Assembly (NCBI GenBank): GCA_002441465.1
Contig: DJWE01000085.1
Location: 55,302 to 84,334, forward strand
Origin: Propionibacteriaceae bacterium UBA6238
GTDB taxonomy: Bacteria; Actinomycetota; Actinomycetes; Propionibacteriales; Propionibacteriaceae
Direction: 5' to 3'
Length of the DNA stretch: 29,033 nt
The notes beneath the pieces are model-generated. The model ran no database searches and was not told where the DNA came from. It saw nothing but the letters and a program-made list of their open reading frames with translations. This document shows, piece by piece, positions 28,646-29,033 of this stretch. The translations under genes and the position numbers were made by a program. Each line of letters starts with the position of its first letter. The stretch's first letter is position 1.

Positions 28646-29033
28646 TACCTGGTCAGCAGGGACCGCAGGACGTACTGCATGATCCCGCCGTGCCGGTAGT
28701 AGTCGGCCTCACCAGGGGTGTCGACCCGCACAACCGCATCGAAGACCACCGGCTCGCCGGCGCCGGCAGCGGTCACCCGCACCGTCTCCGGCGTGGTGCC
28801 GTCGTTCAGTGCCGCGATGCCCTCGACGGTGAACGTCTCGGTACCGTCCAGGCCGAGCGACTCCGCGGTCTCGCCCTCGGGGAACTGCAGCGGCAGCACG
28901 CCCATGCCGATCAGGTTGGAGCGGTGAATGCGCTCGTAGCTCTCCGCGATGACCACCTTCACCCCGAGCAGGGCGGTGCCCTTGGCCGCCCAGTCGCGGG
29001 ACGACCCCGAGCCGTACTCCTTGCCCGCCAGCA
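28645..29033 (-). CDS. acn: Aconitate hydratase, C-terminal part (5' end outside window)
   Basis: The last 129 codons of aconitase A, the iron-sulfur enzyme of the citrate cycle that isomerises citrate and isocitrate. The visible part is the swivel domain: LAGKEYGSGSSRDWAAKG, the substrate-binding loop SSRDW and the family stretch YERIHRSNLIGMGVLPLQF, ending IMQYVLRSLLTR. The catalytic cysteine ligands lie beyond the window. It is followed directly, with one shared base, by a membrane protein gene. Confidence 0.96.
   Translation of the reverse strand, partial: LAGKEYGSGSSRDWAAKGTALLGVKVVIAESYERIHRSNLIGMGVLPLQFPEGETAESLGLDGTETFTVEGIAALNDGTTPETVRVTAAGAGEPVVFDAVVRVDTPGEADYYRHGGIMQYVLRSLLTR

Noticed and set aside
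1..29033. CRISPR arrays, insertion sequences, plasmid or phage structural genes
   Set aside because: No regularly spaced repeats, transposase, terminal inverted repeats or phage structural motifs were seen anywhere in the window.

Overview
The window reads as chromosomal DNA of a high-GC actinobacterium. GTG starts are common, several genes look leaderless, and two blocks keep gene orders familiar from Mycobacterium tuberculosis (Rv1822-Rv1832 and Rv2612c-Rv2614c) and a third resembles Rv3730c/Rv3731. Propionibacteriales or a related order is plausible, but I cannot fix the genus from sequence reading alone. Gene functions come from recognised motifs and family resemblance; no database search was run.

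Left part (1-8,700, almost all minus strand): the glycine cleavage P-protein (cut by the window start), a MerR regulator with a dyad operator in its promoter, a bifunctional-nuclease-domain protein, a second MerR regulator, a zinc-ribbon/FHA protein of the GarA/OdhI type, gcvH, a CDP-alcohol phosphatidyltransferase, a HIT-family hydrolase/phosphorylase and thrS. Glycine cleavage and the FHA switch that tunes 2-oxoglutarate use sit in one regulatory block. Next come a secreted protein of four Ig-like repeats, a divergent membrane-anchored HtrA-type protease, a convergent LuxR-type regulator, a histidine phosphatase preceded by a 32-codon leader ORF, and an MFS transporter.

Centre (14,350-17,000): accessory DNA. 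After a frameshifted PucR-type regulator remnant there is a small element bounded by two copies of the 3' half of tRNA-Val(GAC). The copies are exactly 1,948 bp apart, with 59 identical bp plus a diverged 64-bp extension. The interval carries an excisionase-like HTH gene, a probably 5'-truncated exported-type protein and a small membrane protein, but no integrase. Outside the distal copy lies a second copy of the element's tail fused to the element's head, which suggests two tandem copies of which one collapsed. The intact tRNA-Val is the last gene of a tRNA-Gly/Cys/Val operon.

Right part (17,000-29,033): a second MFS protein, tRNA-Val(CAC), a CbiX/SirB-like protein lacking the usual N-terminal metal-site histidine, a perfect 36-bp palindromic terminator, PPK2, DNA ligase C, a Pr6Pr membrane protein coupled to a stand-alone LigD-type primase-polymerase, msrB, a DUF3000 protein coupled to RNase D, dxs, two uncharacterised genes and the C-terminal end of aconitase. 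LigC and the primase-polymerase together form a compact gap-filling and ligation module.
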